Source of the DNA: Halopolyspora algeriensis
GTDB lineage: Bacteria; Actinomycetota; Actinomycetes; Mycobacteriales; Pseudonocardiaceae
Reading direction: 5' to 3'
DNA length: 64,000 nt
Assembly (NCBI RefSeq): GCF_003337235.1
Contig: NZ_QPJC01000012.1
Coordinates: 34,647-98,646 of the forward strand
The notes beneath the pieces are model-generated. The model was not told where the DNA came from. It ran no database searches and saw nothing but the letters and a program-made list of their open reading frames with translations. The position numbers were made by a program, and so were the translations under genes. Below, in pieces: positions 29,660 through 41,904 of this stretch (its first letter is position 1; every line of letters starts with the position of its first letter).

Positions 29660-30817
29660 CTATCCGTGGACGCGGTGGATCCAGGTGGCCGGGTCGGTGA
29701 TCTCCGCGCGGGACGGGAGGTACTCCGGGCCGCTCCACACGGCGTTGAAGCCCTCCATCCCGACGGTGTCCACAACGTGCCTGGTGAAGGCAGCGCCCTG
29801 CGCGTACTGCTTGATCTTCGCGTCGACGCCGAGCAGGCTGCGCAGCAACCGGTCGAGCAGACCGCCGCCCGCCCGCCGCTCGGTGAACCGCTTGCGGATG
29901 GTGTGCACGGTGGGCACCACCTGCGGCCCGACGGCGTCCATAACGTGGTCGGCGTGCCCCTCCAGCAGTGTGGAGATCGCGATGATCCGATCCATCGCGG
30001 CTCGCTGCCGGGGGCTTTGCAGCAGCTCGATCACACCGAGCATGCCGGGGCTGGGCTCGCCGGCCCCGTGCCGCTCGTTTCCGTCCCGGCCCGGTCGCAT
30101 CTCGCGAACCGCCGCGGGCACTCGGCTCAGCACTTCGCCCACCGATCCCTCCATCTCGGTGAGCAGGTCTCCGAGGCCGGCGGCGAAGTGCTCCCGCAGC
30201 CACGGTACGGCGTTGAACTGCAGGCGATGTGTCGATTCGTGCAGGCACACCCACATCTGGAAATCCTCGTCCGGGACCTCCAGAGCTTGCTGGGCCGCCA
30301 CGATGTTCGGGGCGACCAGCAGGAGCCTGCCGGAGCGGTCCTCGCCGGGCACCGGCGCGAAGGGATCGTACTGCCCGAGCACCTTGGTGCCCAGGTAGGC
30401 CAGTACGGCGCCCGCCTGCACACCCGCACTGCGGCTACCGAGTCCACCCAGCAGCTCGCCATTGCCGCGCTCGAGGTCGATGTCGGCCGTGTCCAGCGCG
30501 GCATCGGTGAGTTCGGCGAGCCCGCGTGCCGCACCGTGCAGCCAGCCGGGCCGGTCGACGACGTCACCTTCGACAACGGGCAGATCCTGCCCGAGTCCGG
30601 TCGTCTCCCGCACGTGGGTTTCCGCGCGCACGCTGAACTCACGCAGGGCTCGCACGGCACGGTCGGCCTCCGCTCGCGGAACGCTCGGCCCTGCCTTGAT
30701 CAGCCGGGTGGCGGTGGAGACCGCGACATTCCAGTCCACGGTCCGGCTGCCCACGGTCCCGGAACCGCCATCGCGATTCCGGGCGGGCGGGGAAAGAGCG
30801 GACGACCGGGGATTCAC
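29660..30817 (-). CDS. Zinc-dependent metalloprotease, DUF2342 family
   Basis: About 385 residues, the counterpart of M. tuberculosis Rv3626c. A gluzincin-like H-E-S-T-H motif lies at 193-197, with downstream E-G-H-A-D-H near 285 that can supply a third ligand. No signal peptide or membrane helix is seen, so it is cytosolic. The family has also been named for linkage to coenzyme F420 genes; its substrate is not known to me. Start placement (GTG at 30817 versus 30865) is uncertain because no strong ribosome-binding site is present. It lies between dacB and tilS, all on the same strand. Confidence 0.85.
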   Translation of the reverse strand: MNPRSSALSPPARNRDGGSGTVGSRTVDWNVAVSTATRLIKAGPSVPRAEADRAVRALREFSVRAETHVRETTGLGQDLPVVEGDVVDRPGWLHGAARGLAELTDAALDTADIDLERGNGELLGGLGSRSAGVQAGAVLAYLGTKVLGQYDPFAPVPGEDRSGRLLLVAPNIVAAQQALEVPDEDFQMWVCLHESTHRLQFNAVPWLREHFAAGLGDLLTEMEGSVGEVLSRVPAAVREMRPGRDGNERHGAGEPSPGMLGVIELLQSPRQRAAMDRIIAISTLLEGHADHVMDAVGPQVVPTVHTIRKRFTERRAGGGLLDRLLRSLLGVDAKIKQYAQGAAFTRHVVDTVGMEGFNAVWSGPEYLPSRAEITDPATWIHRVHG

Positions 30818-30887
30818 ATACTCGACCGTACCCCCGCTCGGGCAGCCGGGCGAGGCCGCGAGCACCCGAGCGGACTTCGATCATCCT

Positions 30888-32939
30888 TCACCGGCAACCG
30901 CAGGTGCGCAGGGCAGCCGCCACCGCATCCAGCGCCGGTCGAGCAACGTCGGCGGGTGTGCCGTTGGAGATCATCGCGAATACGAGCAGGTGTCCGCCGC
31001 GGGTGACGACCGTGCCCGCAAGGCTGTTGACGTCGCTCAGCGTGCCGGTCTTGGCGCGGACCCAACCCCGGGCGTTCGATGCTTCCTCCTGGTAGCGACT
31101 CTCCAGGCTGCCACTGCTGCCCGCGACGGGAAGCGCGGGCAGCAGGGCACGCAACTTCTTCGTCGCGCTCGCAGGCAACGCACTCTCGGAACCGACGGGA
31201 GCGCTCGCCGATGCCAGCAGCGATCCGAGCGCGGTGGGAGTGACCCTGTCCTGCAGGGAAAGACCACTCCCGTCGGCCAGGTGCGTACCGGCGAGGTCGA
31301 TCCCGCTGTTGGTCAGCACCGTGCGAATGGCGGCGGTCGCCCCCGCGAACGAGGCGTCGAAGCCGGTGGAGATCGCCACTTCCCTGGCCAGTGCTTCGGC
31401 GAGCACGTTGTCCGAGCGCTGCAACGCGGTGCGCACCATCCGCTGGACGGTCGCCGACTCGACTTCGCCCAACACCGGCGCGTCCGGCGGTGCCTCGCCG
31501 AGAGCGACCTCGGAGGTGGGCACGCCGAGCCTGCGGGCGAGTTCGCGCCCCGCATCGAGCGCAGGCTGCTCGCTGCGGCGGCTGACGGCGCTTCCCGGAT
31601 CGGCACGTCCGCCGTCGAGCATCACCGGCTCGACGGGGGCGACATAGCCGTTGCGAACGTCCTCCGGAAGCCACCCCGGGGCCAGCTCCGGGCCCGTGTA
31701 GCGGCTCGTGTCGACGGTGATCGAAGTCACCTCCCCGCCGGTGGCCTTCCTCACCTCGGCGACGAGCGTGTCGAGGTGGGCGGCGCCGGGATAGACGGAC
31801 TCGGCGTCTTCCGGCAGGGACGACAGGGTCGGATCGCCTCCACCGACGAGGACCACGCTGCCGGGCTCGGTTCCCCGTACCACCTTCGTACTGAACCGGT
31901 GCCGGTGATCGAGGGCGAGCAGGGCGGCACTCGCGGTGAACAGCTTGGCGGTCGAGGCCGGGATGAGCGCCTGCTGTGCGCTGTGCTGCCACAGTGTTCT
32001 GCCACTCGCCGGATCGACCACGACCCCGCCGAACGTGCCCAGCGCGGGGTTCGACACGGCCTGTTCCAGGACCGCGGAGAGCTGCTGCCTGCCGAGCTCG
32101 GCGCCGGAGCCACGGAGCGGTTTGATCGCGGGGCGCAGCTGCACGGGTGGCGGTGGCTCGGCCCGCCGGTCGGGTCCGTCGCCGAACAGCACCGAACCGC
32201 CGACCACGAGGCCGGCAGCCAGCACGACGACGGCTGCCAGGGACACGGCTGCCAGGACCCCGCGTCTGCGGTACAGCGGCACGGCCGGGGAAGTCCCGGC
32301 CGTTTCCGGATCCGGAGGCGCGTTCCACTCCGGCGTCTCCGGAGCGGAAGTTCCCTGTGCACCGTGTGGTTCCGCCCACCCGGAAGCGGCTCCGGGCACG
32401 GCTTCGTCGGGCCGGGGCGCAGGTGGGGGCACGGGATCCTGCCGCGAACCTTGCCGGGAATCGGGATGCGCGGCGAAACCCACCGGGTGAACGGGCCGCT
32501 GCCACTCCGGTGGCGGGCCGCTGAAGTCCGGGCGGGGGAATTGCCGGGTCGGCTCCTCGGACGGGCCGGGCGGCGGCACGGGCGAGACCCGCACCGTCGA
32601 TGTTCCGGCACCCGGTTCGCCACTCGACCGCCCCGGCTCCGGTGCCGCCGCCTCGGTGCCGTACCCGCGCTTCCAGCCGATCCGATCGGTGTCCTGCTCG
32701 AGCTCCTCGAGATGCGCGAACCCGTCCGAGCGTTCCGGTTCCTGCTCCGGCCGAGTCCCGCCCTGCTCACCAACTCCCGCCGGTTCTTCCGGATCCTCCA
32801 CCGGCCAGGCGGGTTCCGACTCCTGCTCGGTCTCGCCGGCAGGCCGCGCCGACGGTCGAGAAGCGTCCCCGGAATCGGGGGATGCATCGTCGGCCCCGCT
32901 GTCGGGTACCTCACCCGATGGGTTGTGAGGCTCGGACAC
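30888..32939 (-). CDS. dacB: D-alanyl-D-alanine carboxypeptidase/endopeptidase (PBP4 family)
   Basis: Trims or cuts peptide cross-links of peptidoglycan. The 683-residue protein has an unusual cytosolic N-terminal part of about 220 residues, acidic and Pro-rich, then one membrane helix (about 228-252) and an external class C penicillin-binding domain with S-T-A-K at 329-332, S-D-N near 525 and K-T-G near 640. The family usually has only a short leader. GGAGGAG lies 3 bases before the GTG start. It diverges from ppa. Confidence 0.93.
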   Translation of the reverse strand: MSEPHNPSGEVPDSGADDASPDSGDASRPSARPAGETEQESEPAWPVEDPEEPAGVGEQGGTRPEQEPERSDGFAHLEELEQDTDRIGWKRGYGTEAAAPEPGRSSGEPGAGTSTVRVSPVPPPGPSEEPTRQFPRPDFSGPPPEWQRPVHPVGFAAHPDSRQGSRQDPVPPPAPRPDEAVPGAASGWAEPHGAQGTSAPETPEWNAPPDPETAGTSPAVPLYRRRGVLAAVSLAAVVVLAAGLVVGGSVLFGDGPDRRAEPPPPVQLRPAIKPLRGSGAELGRQQLSAVLEQAVSNPALGTFGGVVVDPASGRTLWQHSAQQALIPASTAKLFTASAALLALDHRHRFSTKVVRGTEPGSVVLVGGGDPTLSSLPEDAESVYPGAAHLDTLVAEVRKATGGEVTSITVDTSRYTGPELAPGWLPEDVRNGYVAPVEPVMLDGGRADPGSAVSRRSEQPALDAGRELARRLGVPTSEVALGEAPPDAPVLGEVESATVQRMVRTALQRSDNVLAEALAREVAISTGFDASFAGATAAIRTVLTNSGIDLAGTHLADGSGLSLQDRVTPTALGSLLASASAPVGSESALPASATKKLRALLPALPVAGSSGSLESRYQEEASNARGWVRAKTGTLSDVNSLAGTVVTRGGHLLVFAMISNGTPADVARPALDAVAAALRTCGCR

Positions 32940-33018
32940 GTGCTCCTCCTCGGCGAGACGCCCGGCGGTGCGGATGCGAGCTCACACACTGCGGTGCGGC
33001 TCGGCGAACTGTCGTGGT

Positions 33019-33033
33019 CCACACTAGGTGTGG
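33019..33033. promoter_or_regulatory. Palindrome CCACAC-TAG-GTGTGG between dacB and ppa
   Basis: A perfect 15-base inverted repeat in the 147-base gap between two divergent genes, 54 bases before the ppa start. It could be an operator or overlap a promoter (TAGGTG). No known regulator consensus is matched. Confidence 0.35.
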
Positions 33034-33086
33034 CCGTACGTGCGAGCGTCATGGCCGCACCCGACGCAAGACGAGTGAGGAACCGC

Positions 33087-33575
33087 GTGGAGTTCGACGT
33101 CACGATCGAGATCCCCAAGGGGAACCGGAACAAGTACGAGGTGGACCACAAAACGGGGCGGATTCGTCTCGACCGGACGCTGTTCACCGCCACCCAGTAC
33201 CCGGCAGACTACGGCTTTATCGAGGACACCCTCGGTGAGGACGGCGATCCGCTGGATGCTCTGGTACTCGTGCAGGAGCCGACGTTTCCGGGCTGCCTGA
33301 TCACCGCCCGCGCGATCGGCATGTTCCGGATGCGGGACGAGAAGGGCGGGGATGACAAGGTCATCTGCGTGCCTTCCGACGACCCGCGTCAGGAACACCT
33401 GCGTGATATTCATCATGTCGCCGAGTTCCACAAGCTGGAGATCCAGCACTTCTTCGAGGTCTACAAGGACCTGGAGCCTGCCAAGAGCGTGGAGGGCGCC
33501 ACCTGGGTCGGCCGTGACGAGGCCGAGACGGAGATCAAGCGCTCCTTCGAGCGAGCCAAGCAGCACGGCCACTGA
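33087..33575 (+). CDS. ppa: Inorganic pyrophosphatase (soluble, family I)
   Basis: Hydrolyses pyrophosphate to phosphate, pulling biosynthetic reactions forward. 162 residues; the metal-binding D-G-D-P-L-D motif lies near 54-59 with Y-P-A-D-Y-G-F upstream and D-D-P-R near 93 and K-x-x-E downstream, all as in family I. GAGG stands 6 bases before the GTG at 33087. A membrane pyrophosphatase is also encoded in the window, so pyrophosphate is handled by two enzymes. Confidence 0.96.
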   Translation: MEFDVTIEIPKGNRNKYEVDHKTGRIRLDRTLFTATQYPADYGFIEDTLGEDGDPLDALVLVQEPTFPGCLITARAIGMFRMRDEKGGDDKVICVPSDDPRQEHLRDIHHVAEFHKLEIQHFFEVYKDLEPAKSVEGATWVGRDEAETEIKRSFERAKQHGH

Positions 33576-33790
33576 GTGCCTATCTTCGAATTGGCTTTTT
33601 CGCTTGAGGGATCAGCCTGAGCAGGGTGACCACCTCCGGCGTTTCAGCTGGATGCATTGCAAGGCAGTAGGCCACGTGATGTAGGTGGCTACCTGATGTG
33701 GCCTGCAACGCAGCAAGGCGCCAGCTGAGACGGCGGTTCAGCAACCACCCAATCAAGCTGCAAGACAGCCTCTGAAAGCACGCTTCAATG

Positions 33791-33833
33791 ACGAAGGCCC
33801 TCGCCCGAACCGGAAGCGGGCGAGGGCCTTCGT
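33791..33833. terminator. Strong bidirectional hairpin terminator
   Basis: A perfect 17-base inverted repeat (arms 33791-33807 and 33817-33833; 9-base loop). It lies 13 bases past the stop of the secreted repeat protein (minus) and about 215 bases past ppa (plus). The upstream stretch 33576-33790 has visibly lower G+C and no supported gene. Confidence 0.85.
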
Positions 33834-33845
33834 CGTGAAGCATGG

Positions 33846-34232
33846 TCAACCGAGCAGACCTTGCACCGGGTTGCTGCCACCGCCGAGCAGACCCTGCACC
33901 GGGTTGCCCTCGCCGCCGACCAATCCCTGCACCGGGTTGCTGCCACCGCCGAGCAGACCCTGCACCGGGTTGCCCTCGCCGCCGAGCGGACTCCTGCTCT
34001 CCTCGGCGGATCGCACGGTCGCCTGCTCCTGCATCGGCACCACCTCACCGACCGTCGTGGTCACCGAGTGCACAGCGCCCGCGGCGTGGTACGCGGTCTG
34101 AGCAACACCGTTGTCCACGGGCAGTTGAGTGGGCAGCTCCGGGGACTCGGCTGCGGCGGCGGTACCGGCGAAGCCGACCGCTCCCGCACCGCTTGCCAGC
34201 ACGGTGGCCGCTGCGGTCAAGGTGCGTTTCAT
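33846..34232 (-). CDS. Small secreted protein with four 11-residue G-G-x-x-N-P-V-Q-G-L repeats
   Basis: A 128-residue precursor with a clear Sec signal peptide (cut after A-A-A-A near 28), a middle part rich in Val and Thr, and a C-terminal tail of four 11-residue repeats in which E-G and G-S alternate at one position, ending L-G. There are no Cys residues, so it is not a chaplin of the usual type. GAGGAG stands 7 bases before the ATG at 34232. It is a single-gene unit closed by a strong terminator. I do not recognise a family; the regular Asn/Gln/Val/Leu/Gly repeat suggests self-assembly on the cell surface, which is inference. Confidence 0.78.
   Translation of the reverse strand: MKRTLTAAATVLASGAGAVGFAGTAAAAESPELPTQLPVDNGVAQTAYHAAGAVHSVTTTVGEVVPMQEQATVRSAEESRSPLGGEGNPVQGLLGGGSNPVQGLVGGEGNPVQGLLGGGSNPVQGLLG
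33855..33986 (-). repeat. Four tandem 33-base coding repeats
   Basis: The 3' end of the secreted-protein gene holds four 33-base units. Units 1 and 3, and 2 and 4, are most alike, so the array looks like a duplicated 66-base pair of units. Core coding string: N-P-V-Q-G-L. Confidence 0.9.
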
Positions 34233-34420
34233 CGCCTTGCTCCTCTCTGCGCAGGTGCTTTCGGGGGCCTTTCCCTGCGCGCCGCGCTGAGAGTACGGAA
34301 CGATCACCGGCCACGGTTCAGCGATCACCATGGCCGTGGAGAGCAACCGAACGTGAGCAAAACTCACCGAATCCGCCCCTCCGTCGTGTCACTTCCCCTC
34401 CGACACGGGGGACCACGTGA

Positions 34421-35251
34421 CTACATCACCACATCCGGTACGCCGGCCTGACCAACCTGCTGCTGGCGCTTGGCGTGCTCCTCCCGCAGTGCCTCGACCT
34501 CGTGCGCGAATTCGGTGTACGCGGCACGCTCGTCCTCGAACCGGCGGTACTTGCCGACACGAAGCTCCACCGAGTGGTATTCGCGCTCCAGGGCGTCGGC
34601 GGTCTGCTGCAGGTTGATACCGCGCTCCCGGTACCGCGAATACCCCGCGAAGGCGGCCGTGACGGCGACCAGCAGGCTCATCCCGACCGCGGGCCAGCGC
34701 GCATTCGGGAAGGACACCGAGGCGGCCACGATCACGGAGGCGATGATCGATCCGCCGATGATCACCGCCTGCAGCGCGTTGTACGCCCTGCGATGCCTGC
34801 GCGCCTCGATGCGGTACTGCTCCACGGTTTCCGGCAGGAAAAGCCGGTACCGCTTCTGCGCGGCGAGCAGATCGCCCGCTCCGAGGTCTTCGAGGAGTTG
34901 CTCGCGGTGTGCACGATGGAGTTCCCGTAGTTGCGTCTCCAGCGCACGGATCGTGAAGTGCCTGCGGTAGAGCATCCGCGCGGATACGACGACCGAGCCG
35001 ATCGGCACGACGACAGCCGACACCAGCAACCAGAACGGCGGCTCGGGGAGCACGGTGAAGCAGCCCAGCGACGCCGCGAACAGCACGACATTCCCCGGAA
35101 ATGCCCACATCAGCAGAAATCGCTGCAGCAGCTTCGCGCGGTGCAACTGCTCGGTCCGTTCCCCGAGCCGCAACTGAATGTCGTCCGGATGCGATTCCCC
35201 GGAAATCACCCCTCCCCCGATGATTCCCGTGCTCGCCTCTGCACTGCCCAT
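34421..35251 (-). CDS. DUF4231/SLATT-like membrane protein
   Basis: 276 residues: a short cytosolic start, a two-helix hairpin (about 52-95), a basic helical stretch, a second hairpin (about 150-190) and a C-terminal coiled coil with R-Y-R-E-R-G-I-N-L-Q-Q-T-A-D-A-L-E-R-E, a pattern of DUF4231 proteins. DUF4231 belongs to the SLATT group of membrane effectors first described beside nucleotide-signal defence genes. No nucleotidyltransferase or sensor gene is adjacent here. AAGGGA precedes the ATG at 35251. Function unknown. Confidence 0.75.
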   Translation of the reverse strand: MGSAEASTGIIGGGVISGESHPDDIQLRLGERTEQLHRAKLLQRFLLMWAFPGNVVLFAASLGCFTVLPEPPFWLLVSAVVVPIGSVVVSARMLYRRHFTIRALETQLRELHRAHREQLLEDLGAGDLLAAQKRYRLFLPETVEQYRIEARRHRRAYNALQAVIIGGSIIASVIVAASVSFPNARWPAVGMSLLVAVTAAFAGYSRYRERGINLQQTADALEREYHSVELRVGKYRRFEDERAAYTEFAHEVEALREEHAKRQQQVGQAGVPDVVM

Positions 35252-35552
35252 CACATCGATCCCTTCAAACGTCAGTGTGATCGAAGTAGCTCCGCGGCAA
35301 GACAGCAATCGGCTGACGGGGTGACGGAAGGCCGAATTGATAAATTTCCGGTCACACTCACAGGTTCCCCGCCTCTTTCGAAGCCGGCAGCCGAACCGAC
35401 CGAACAACCGATTCGTGCCCCGGATCACAGCGAGGCCATCCCGGAGTGCGCCGCACGGTGCCCTCGCAGGGGGATCGAGAAAAGCCCGGCAATGCGCGCT
35501 CACCGCACAAGCCGTCACCGGGCCCGGTACGCGTCGGCCGCCCGATCGACAA
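35252..35552. other. Intergenic region with AT-rich promoter-like stretch
   Basis: About 300 bases between the DUF4231 gene and the tRNA terminator. An AT-rich run (GAATTGATAAATTTCC, around 35333-35348) is unusual here and probably belongs to the promoter of the DUF4231 gene. No gene is supported. Confidence 0.4.
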
Positions 35553-35587
35553 ACCGGCCACCCTCCGGGATGCGGAAGGTGGCCGGT
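35553..35587 (-). terminator. Terminator of the tRNA-Thr gene
   Basis: An inverted repeat (outer arms 35553-35562 and 35578-35587, with further inner pairing) starts just past the tRNA 3' end and is followed on the minus strand by TTTGT. Confidence 0.8.
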
Positions 35588-35593
35588 CGTGAG

Positions 35594-35670
35594 TGGAGCC
35601 GCCTGGGGGAATCGAACCCCCGACCTACGCATTACGAGTGCGTCGCTCTGTCCGACTGAGCTAAGGCGGC
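35594..35670 (-). tRNA. tRNA-Thr (anticodon CGT)
   Basis: A full cloverleaf is seen: acceptor GCCGCCT/AGGCGGC, D-arm GCTC-loop-GAGC, anticodon stem ACGCA/TGCGT with loop CTCGTAA (anticodon CGT, reads ACG), variable AGGTC, T-arm GGGGG-TTCGATT-CCCCC, discriminator T. The 3' CCA is encoded in the genome. Confidence 0.97.
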
Positions 35671-35770
35671 GTAGCCGGGAACCAGTGTAGCGGCCCGGCG
35701 AAACGTCACCGCCACACCCCCTGCTCGTTGAGCGTGGCAGGGGTATCCGCCACGGACCGAAGGATCATGG

Positions 35771-37357
35771 ATGCGACTTCGCTCGTTCCGCCGCGTCGCT
35801 GCCTGCTCGGCCGCGTCGCTGGCAGCGGTGTGCCTGACGCTGCCTGCGGCAACCGCACAGAGCGCACCGCCGACCACGCCTGTCCCCGAGCCGCAGGACC
35901 CCGGGCAGCCACCGGCCTCACAACCGCCCCCGGTTGCCCAGCCCGGCCCGGTGGTGGCCGAGGCGGGCACCGGAATCGGGATGCTGCGGGTGTTGCCCGA
36001 CGCGGTACCGGGCGACTCGATCATCGACGACCCCGAGTTCGACGACAAGCTGCCGAAGCAATCGCTGCTCGAGGCCGGGATGGGGATCGCCGTGGCGCAG
36101 GCGAACTCCGAGGCCTACCTCGCACAGGAACGCGCCATCGCCGAATCGGCTCCGTTCGGCTTCGCGGTGGGCGGCAACATGCCGCAGCTGCCCGGATCGC
36201 TGACCCAGACGGCCCTGCCGGACCACGCGCAGCCCACCACGAGCGGACTGCGCCCACCTTCCTCTCCCGCGAGCAAACTGTTCGACGCGGGACTCGTCGA
36301 AGGAAGCGTGCACGCGCGCTGGGACAAACGGCTCGGGCCGTGTGCCCAGCCCATCGCGGACGCGGAGACGTCGCTGGCCGGCGTCTCCGCCGTCAACGCC
36401 CTGCCAGCACTGCCGTCCGGGCCGGGCGAGTCGGCTTCCCTGCTGTCCGGATCCGGCGCGTCCTCCGAAGAGGACACTGCGGCCGTCGGCGCGCTCGCCG
36501 AGCGGCTCGGCGACATGGCCGGACCACTGTCCCGGCTCGGCGGTCTCCTCGAAGGACGTACCGAAGCGAAAGGCGAGGCGGGATCGTTGCTGAGCGTGCC
36601 CGGGGCGATCCGGGCGCACTCCACCACTCGGCTCGTCGATGTGCCGAGCCAGGACGGCAAAGCAGTCCGAGCCGTCTCGCGGTTCCGGATCGGCAGCCTC
36701 CGCCTGTTCGCGGGGACGAAGCAGCAACTCCGGGTCGACGTCGTCAGCGAGCCGACACTGACGGCCACCTCCACCGGAGACCCGAAGACCTCCACTGTGG
36801 AATACCAGGCACCGGTGCTGCGCGTCTCCCAAGGCGGCGAAACGCTCGGCACGCTCAGTGCGACGGACCCGAAACTCGACGTGCCCATCGGTGTTCCGAT
36901 GCCGGGATCGGGCGTCGACTCCGATCTGCCGTTGGTGGGCCATCCCGAGATGCCCGACGTCGTCGACATCGGCGTACTGCGGTTGAGCATCGGCGACGTG
37001 CAGAAGTCCGCCAACGGAGACGAGGTCCGCGCACTCGCACGGATGCTCGACGTGACGCTGCTGCCCGGCGAACCGCTGGGTCTGGACACCTCGCTGGCCA
37101 AGATCTCGTTCGGCGAGCAGGCCGTCCGTGCCGACGCTCCCGCGGGGGGTGTCCACTGTGATGTCCCCGCATCCGCGGCCCCACCGGCCGCCCCGGCCAC
37201 ATCGGCTGCACCGGCGGCCGTCGACAGCCGATCCTCGCAGGTTCCCCGGCTGGCCGTCACCAGCGGCGCGTATCACACCGTGCCGCTGTTCTGGACCGGC
37301 ACGGCACTGCTGCTCGCCGGGGCCGTCCTCGTCGCCGCCACGCCCAGACGCAACTGA
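35771..37357 (+). CDS. Large secreted protein with C-terminal membrane anchor, function unknown
   Basis: 528 residues with a Sec signal peptide (cut near residue 30, A-T-A-Q-S), a Pro-rich linker, a large Ala/Gly/Leu/Ser external region with only two Cys (one near 190, one near 458), a second Ala/Pro-rich linker and a C-terminal hydrophobic helix followed by R-R-N. The anchor lacks an LPxTG motif. GAAGGA stands 6 bases before the ATG. The region from about 270 to 460 has regular beta-strand-like alternation. No family is recognised. It is transcribed alone and converges on holB. Confidence 0.78.
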   Translation: MRLRSFRRVAACSAASLAAVCLTLPAATAQSAPPTTPVPEPQDPGQPPASQPPPVAQPGPVVAEAGTGIGMLRVLPDAVPGDSIIDDPEFDDKLPKQSLLEAGMGIAVAQANSEAYLAQERAIAESAPFGFAVGGNMPQLPGSLTQTALPDHAQPTTSGLRPPSSPASKLFDAGLVEGSVHARWDKRLGPCAQPIADAETSLAGVSAVNALPALPSGPGESASLLSGSGASSEEDTAAVGALAERLGDMAGPLSRLGGLLEGRTEAKGEAGSLLSVPGAIRAHSTTRLVDVPSQDGKAVRAVSRFRIGSLRLFAGTKQQLRVDVVSEPTLTATSTGDPKTSTVEYQAPVLRVSQGGETLGTLSATDPKLDVPIGVPMPGSGVDSDLPLVGHPEMPDVVDIGVLRLSIGDVQKSANGDEVRALARMLDVTLLPGEPLGLDTSLAKISFGEQAVRADAPAGGVHCDVPASAAPPAAPATSAAPAAVDSRSSQVPRLAVTSGAYHTVPLFWTGTALLLAGAVLVAATPRRN

Positions 37358-37465
37358 GCGGGTGCGGTACGCGTGATGCTCGGAGCGGACGGTTCCCGGC
37401 ACCACGCATACCGGCAACCACGATCGCGAAGCGAAACCTCGGCTCGCCTCGAGCAGGAACACCGT

Positions 37466-37495
37466 CTCCTGATGCAGGGTCTACTGATGCAGGGT
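37466..37495. repeat. 15-base tandem duplication across the holB stop
   Basis: Two adjacent 15-mers (37466-37480 and 37481-37495) differ at one base. The unit encodes the last four residues of holB plus a triplet; in the second copy that triplet is GAG rather than the TAG stop. Confidence 0.85.
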
Positions 37496-38749
37496 GGCGA
37501 CCAACGCCTCGACGGCGAAGAGCGGTTTGACATTGCGCGCCAACGCGGTACGGCACTCCAGCACGGCCTCCAACCGGCGCAGCGCCGTCTCCGACGTCCA
37601 TTCCGTGGCCGCCTTCGACACGTCACGGGCGCAGTCCGGGTGGTTCAACGGCGCCGTGGAACCGAATCGCGTCGCCAGCACGTCCCGGTAGAAACCGGCC
37701 AGGTCCATCAGCGCGAGATCCAGCGCGTCCCGCTGCGAGCGCGTCGCACGGGACTTCTGCTTCTTCTCCAGCTCCCGCAATGCCGCGTTCGCACCGCGCG
37801 TGGCCGCCGCCGTTCCCTTCCCCGTGCCACCGCCGCCCATCGCAGTACGGAGTTCTTCCTTCTCCGCCTCATCGCGGGCCTCGTTGGCAGCGGTGGCCTC
37901 CGCCTCGGCGAGGCGCACGAGTTCTCCCGCCGCGGAGTACACGTCCGAGAAGCGCTGCAGTCCCAGCGGGATGCGCAACACCGCCTCGCGCCGCTCGCGC
38001 GCCTGCGGATCGGTCGCAAGCCGCCGGGCACGCCCGATGTGCCCGCCGCAGACCGAAGCCGCCCACCGAGCCGACTCGGCGGGCACTCCGTCCCGCTCCT
38101 GCAGGACCTCGGCGATCGGCCCGGCGAGCGGAGTGCGCAACCGGATCGGGCGACAGCGCGAGCGGATCGTGACCGGGATGTCGGCCGGATGGTCCGACGG
38201 TGCGCACAACAGGAACACCGTACGGTCGGGAGGTTCTTCGACGGCCTTGAGCAACGCATTGCCCGCGCCCTCGGTCAGCCGGTCGGCATCCTCGATCAGC
38301 ACCACCCGCCAGTGGCCCGTCGAGGGTCTGCGCGCGGCAGCCTGAACCAGCGAGCGCATCTCGGAAACCGAGATGGAAAGCCCTTCCGGCACGACCACCT
38401 GCACGTCGGCGTGGGTTCCGCTCAGCACCGTGCGGCACGCCGAGCACTGCCCGCAACCGGGTGTATCCCCGGACACGGCGGTGCACTCGAGAGCTGCTGC
38501 GAAGGCACGCGCGGCCACCGAACGCCCCGACCCGGGGGGACCCGTGAACAGCCACGCATGGGTCATCGCCCCGGTATCGCCGGATTCGCCCCGTACCCGG
38601 AGGGCGGCGGCTCGTGCCGCCGCGACGAGCGCGTGCACCGCGTCGGGCTGCCCCACGATCTCGGACCACACGCCGGTGGCAGGTTCCGGTCCGCCGGAGG
38701 GGACGTCCCCGAGCGGGTCGGGCGCATGTCCCGTTTCGCTGCGCTCCAT
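37481..38749 (-). CDS. holB: DNA polymerase III subunit delta'
   Basis: Clamp-loader subunit that works with DnaX and HolA. 422 residues; AAA+ fold with a modified Walker A G-P-P-G-S-G-R-S near 70, a four-Cys zinc module (C-T-A-V..., C-G-Q-C-S-A-C), LIEDADRLT as Walker B and the arginine-finger motif S-R-C near 200. The C-terminal part after 270 has a Gly- and Glu-rich insertion. The stop of topA is 15 bases upstream, so the two are co-transcribed. Confidence 0.93.
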   Translation of the reverse strand: MERSETGHAPDPLGDVPSGGPEPATGVWSEIVGQPDAVHALVAAARAAALRVRGESGDTGAMTHAWLFTGPPGSGRSVAARAFAAALECTAVSGDTPGCGQCSACRTVLSGTHADVQVVVPEGLSISVSEMRSLVQAAARRPSTGHWRVVLIEDADRLTEGAGNALLKAVEEPPDRTVFLLCAPSDHPADIPVTIRSRCRPIRLRTPLAGPIAEVLQERDGVPAESARWAASVCGGHIGRARRLATDPQARERREAVLRIPLGLQRFSDVYSAAGELVRLAEAEATAANEARDEAEKEELRTAMGGGGTGKGTAAATRGANAALRELEKKQKSRATRSQRDALDLALMDLAGFYRDVLATRFGSTAPLNHPDCARDVSKAATEWTSETALRRLEAVLECRTALARNVKPLFAVEALVATLHQ

Positions 38750-38763
38750 CGTGACCTACTCCG

Positions 38764-41715
<2,952 letters not shown>

Positions 41716-41904
41716 GCCTACCTGCTCTCGTCTCTCACAAAGATGTCCGATTGGCCAGTGTGCACCGTGTACAGCTCACCATGCCGTGCCGGGGGACGCA
41801 CAGCGTTGCACACAACGCCCGGCCATGCGCATTTCACCAGTGCGAACGCACCTCACTCCCGGCGTGTTCCGCCGCCGGAGAAGACAGGAGCTGTGTCGAA
41901 CGCC

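Noticed and set aside
33580..33849. 89-codon minus-strand frame after ppa
   Set aside because: It runs through the strong terminator stem and has no start signal.
41759..41773. Near-palindrome in the topA upstream region
   Set aside because: One mismatch and no consensus; too weak to list as a site.
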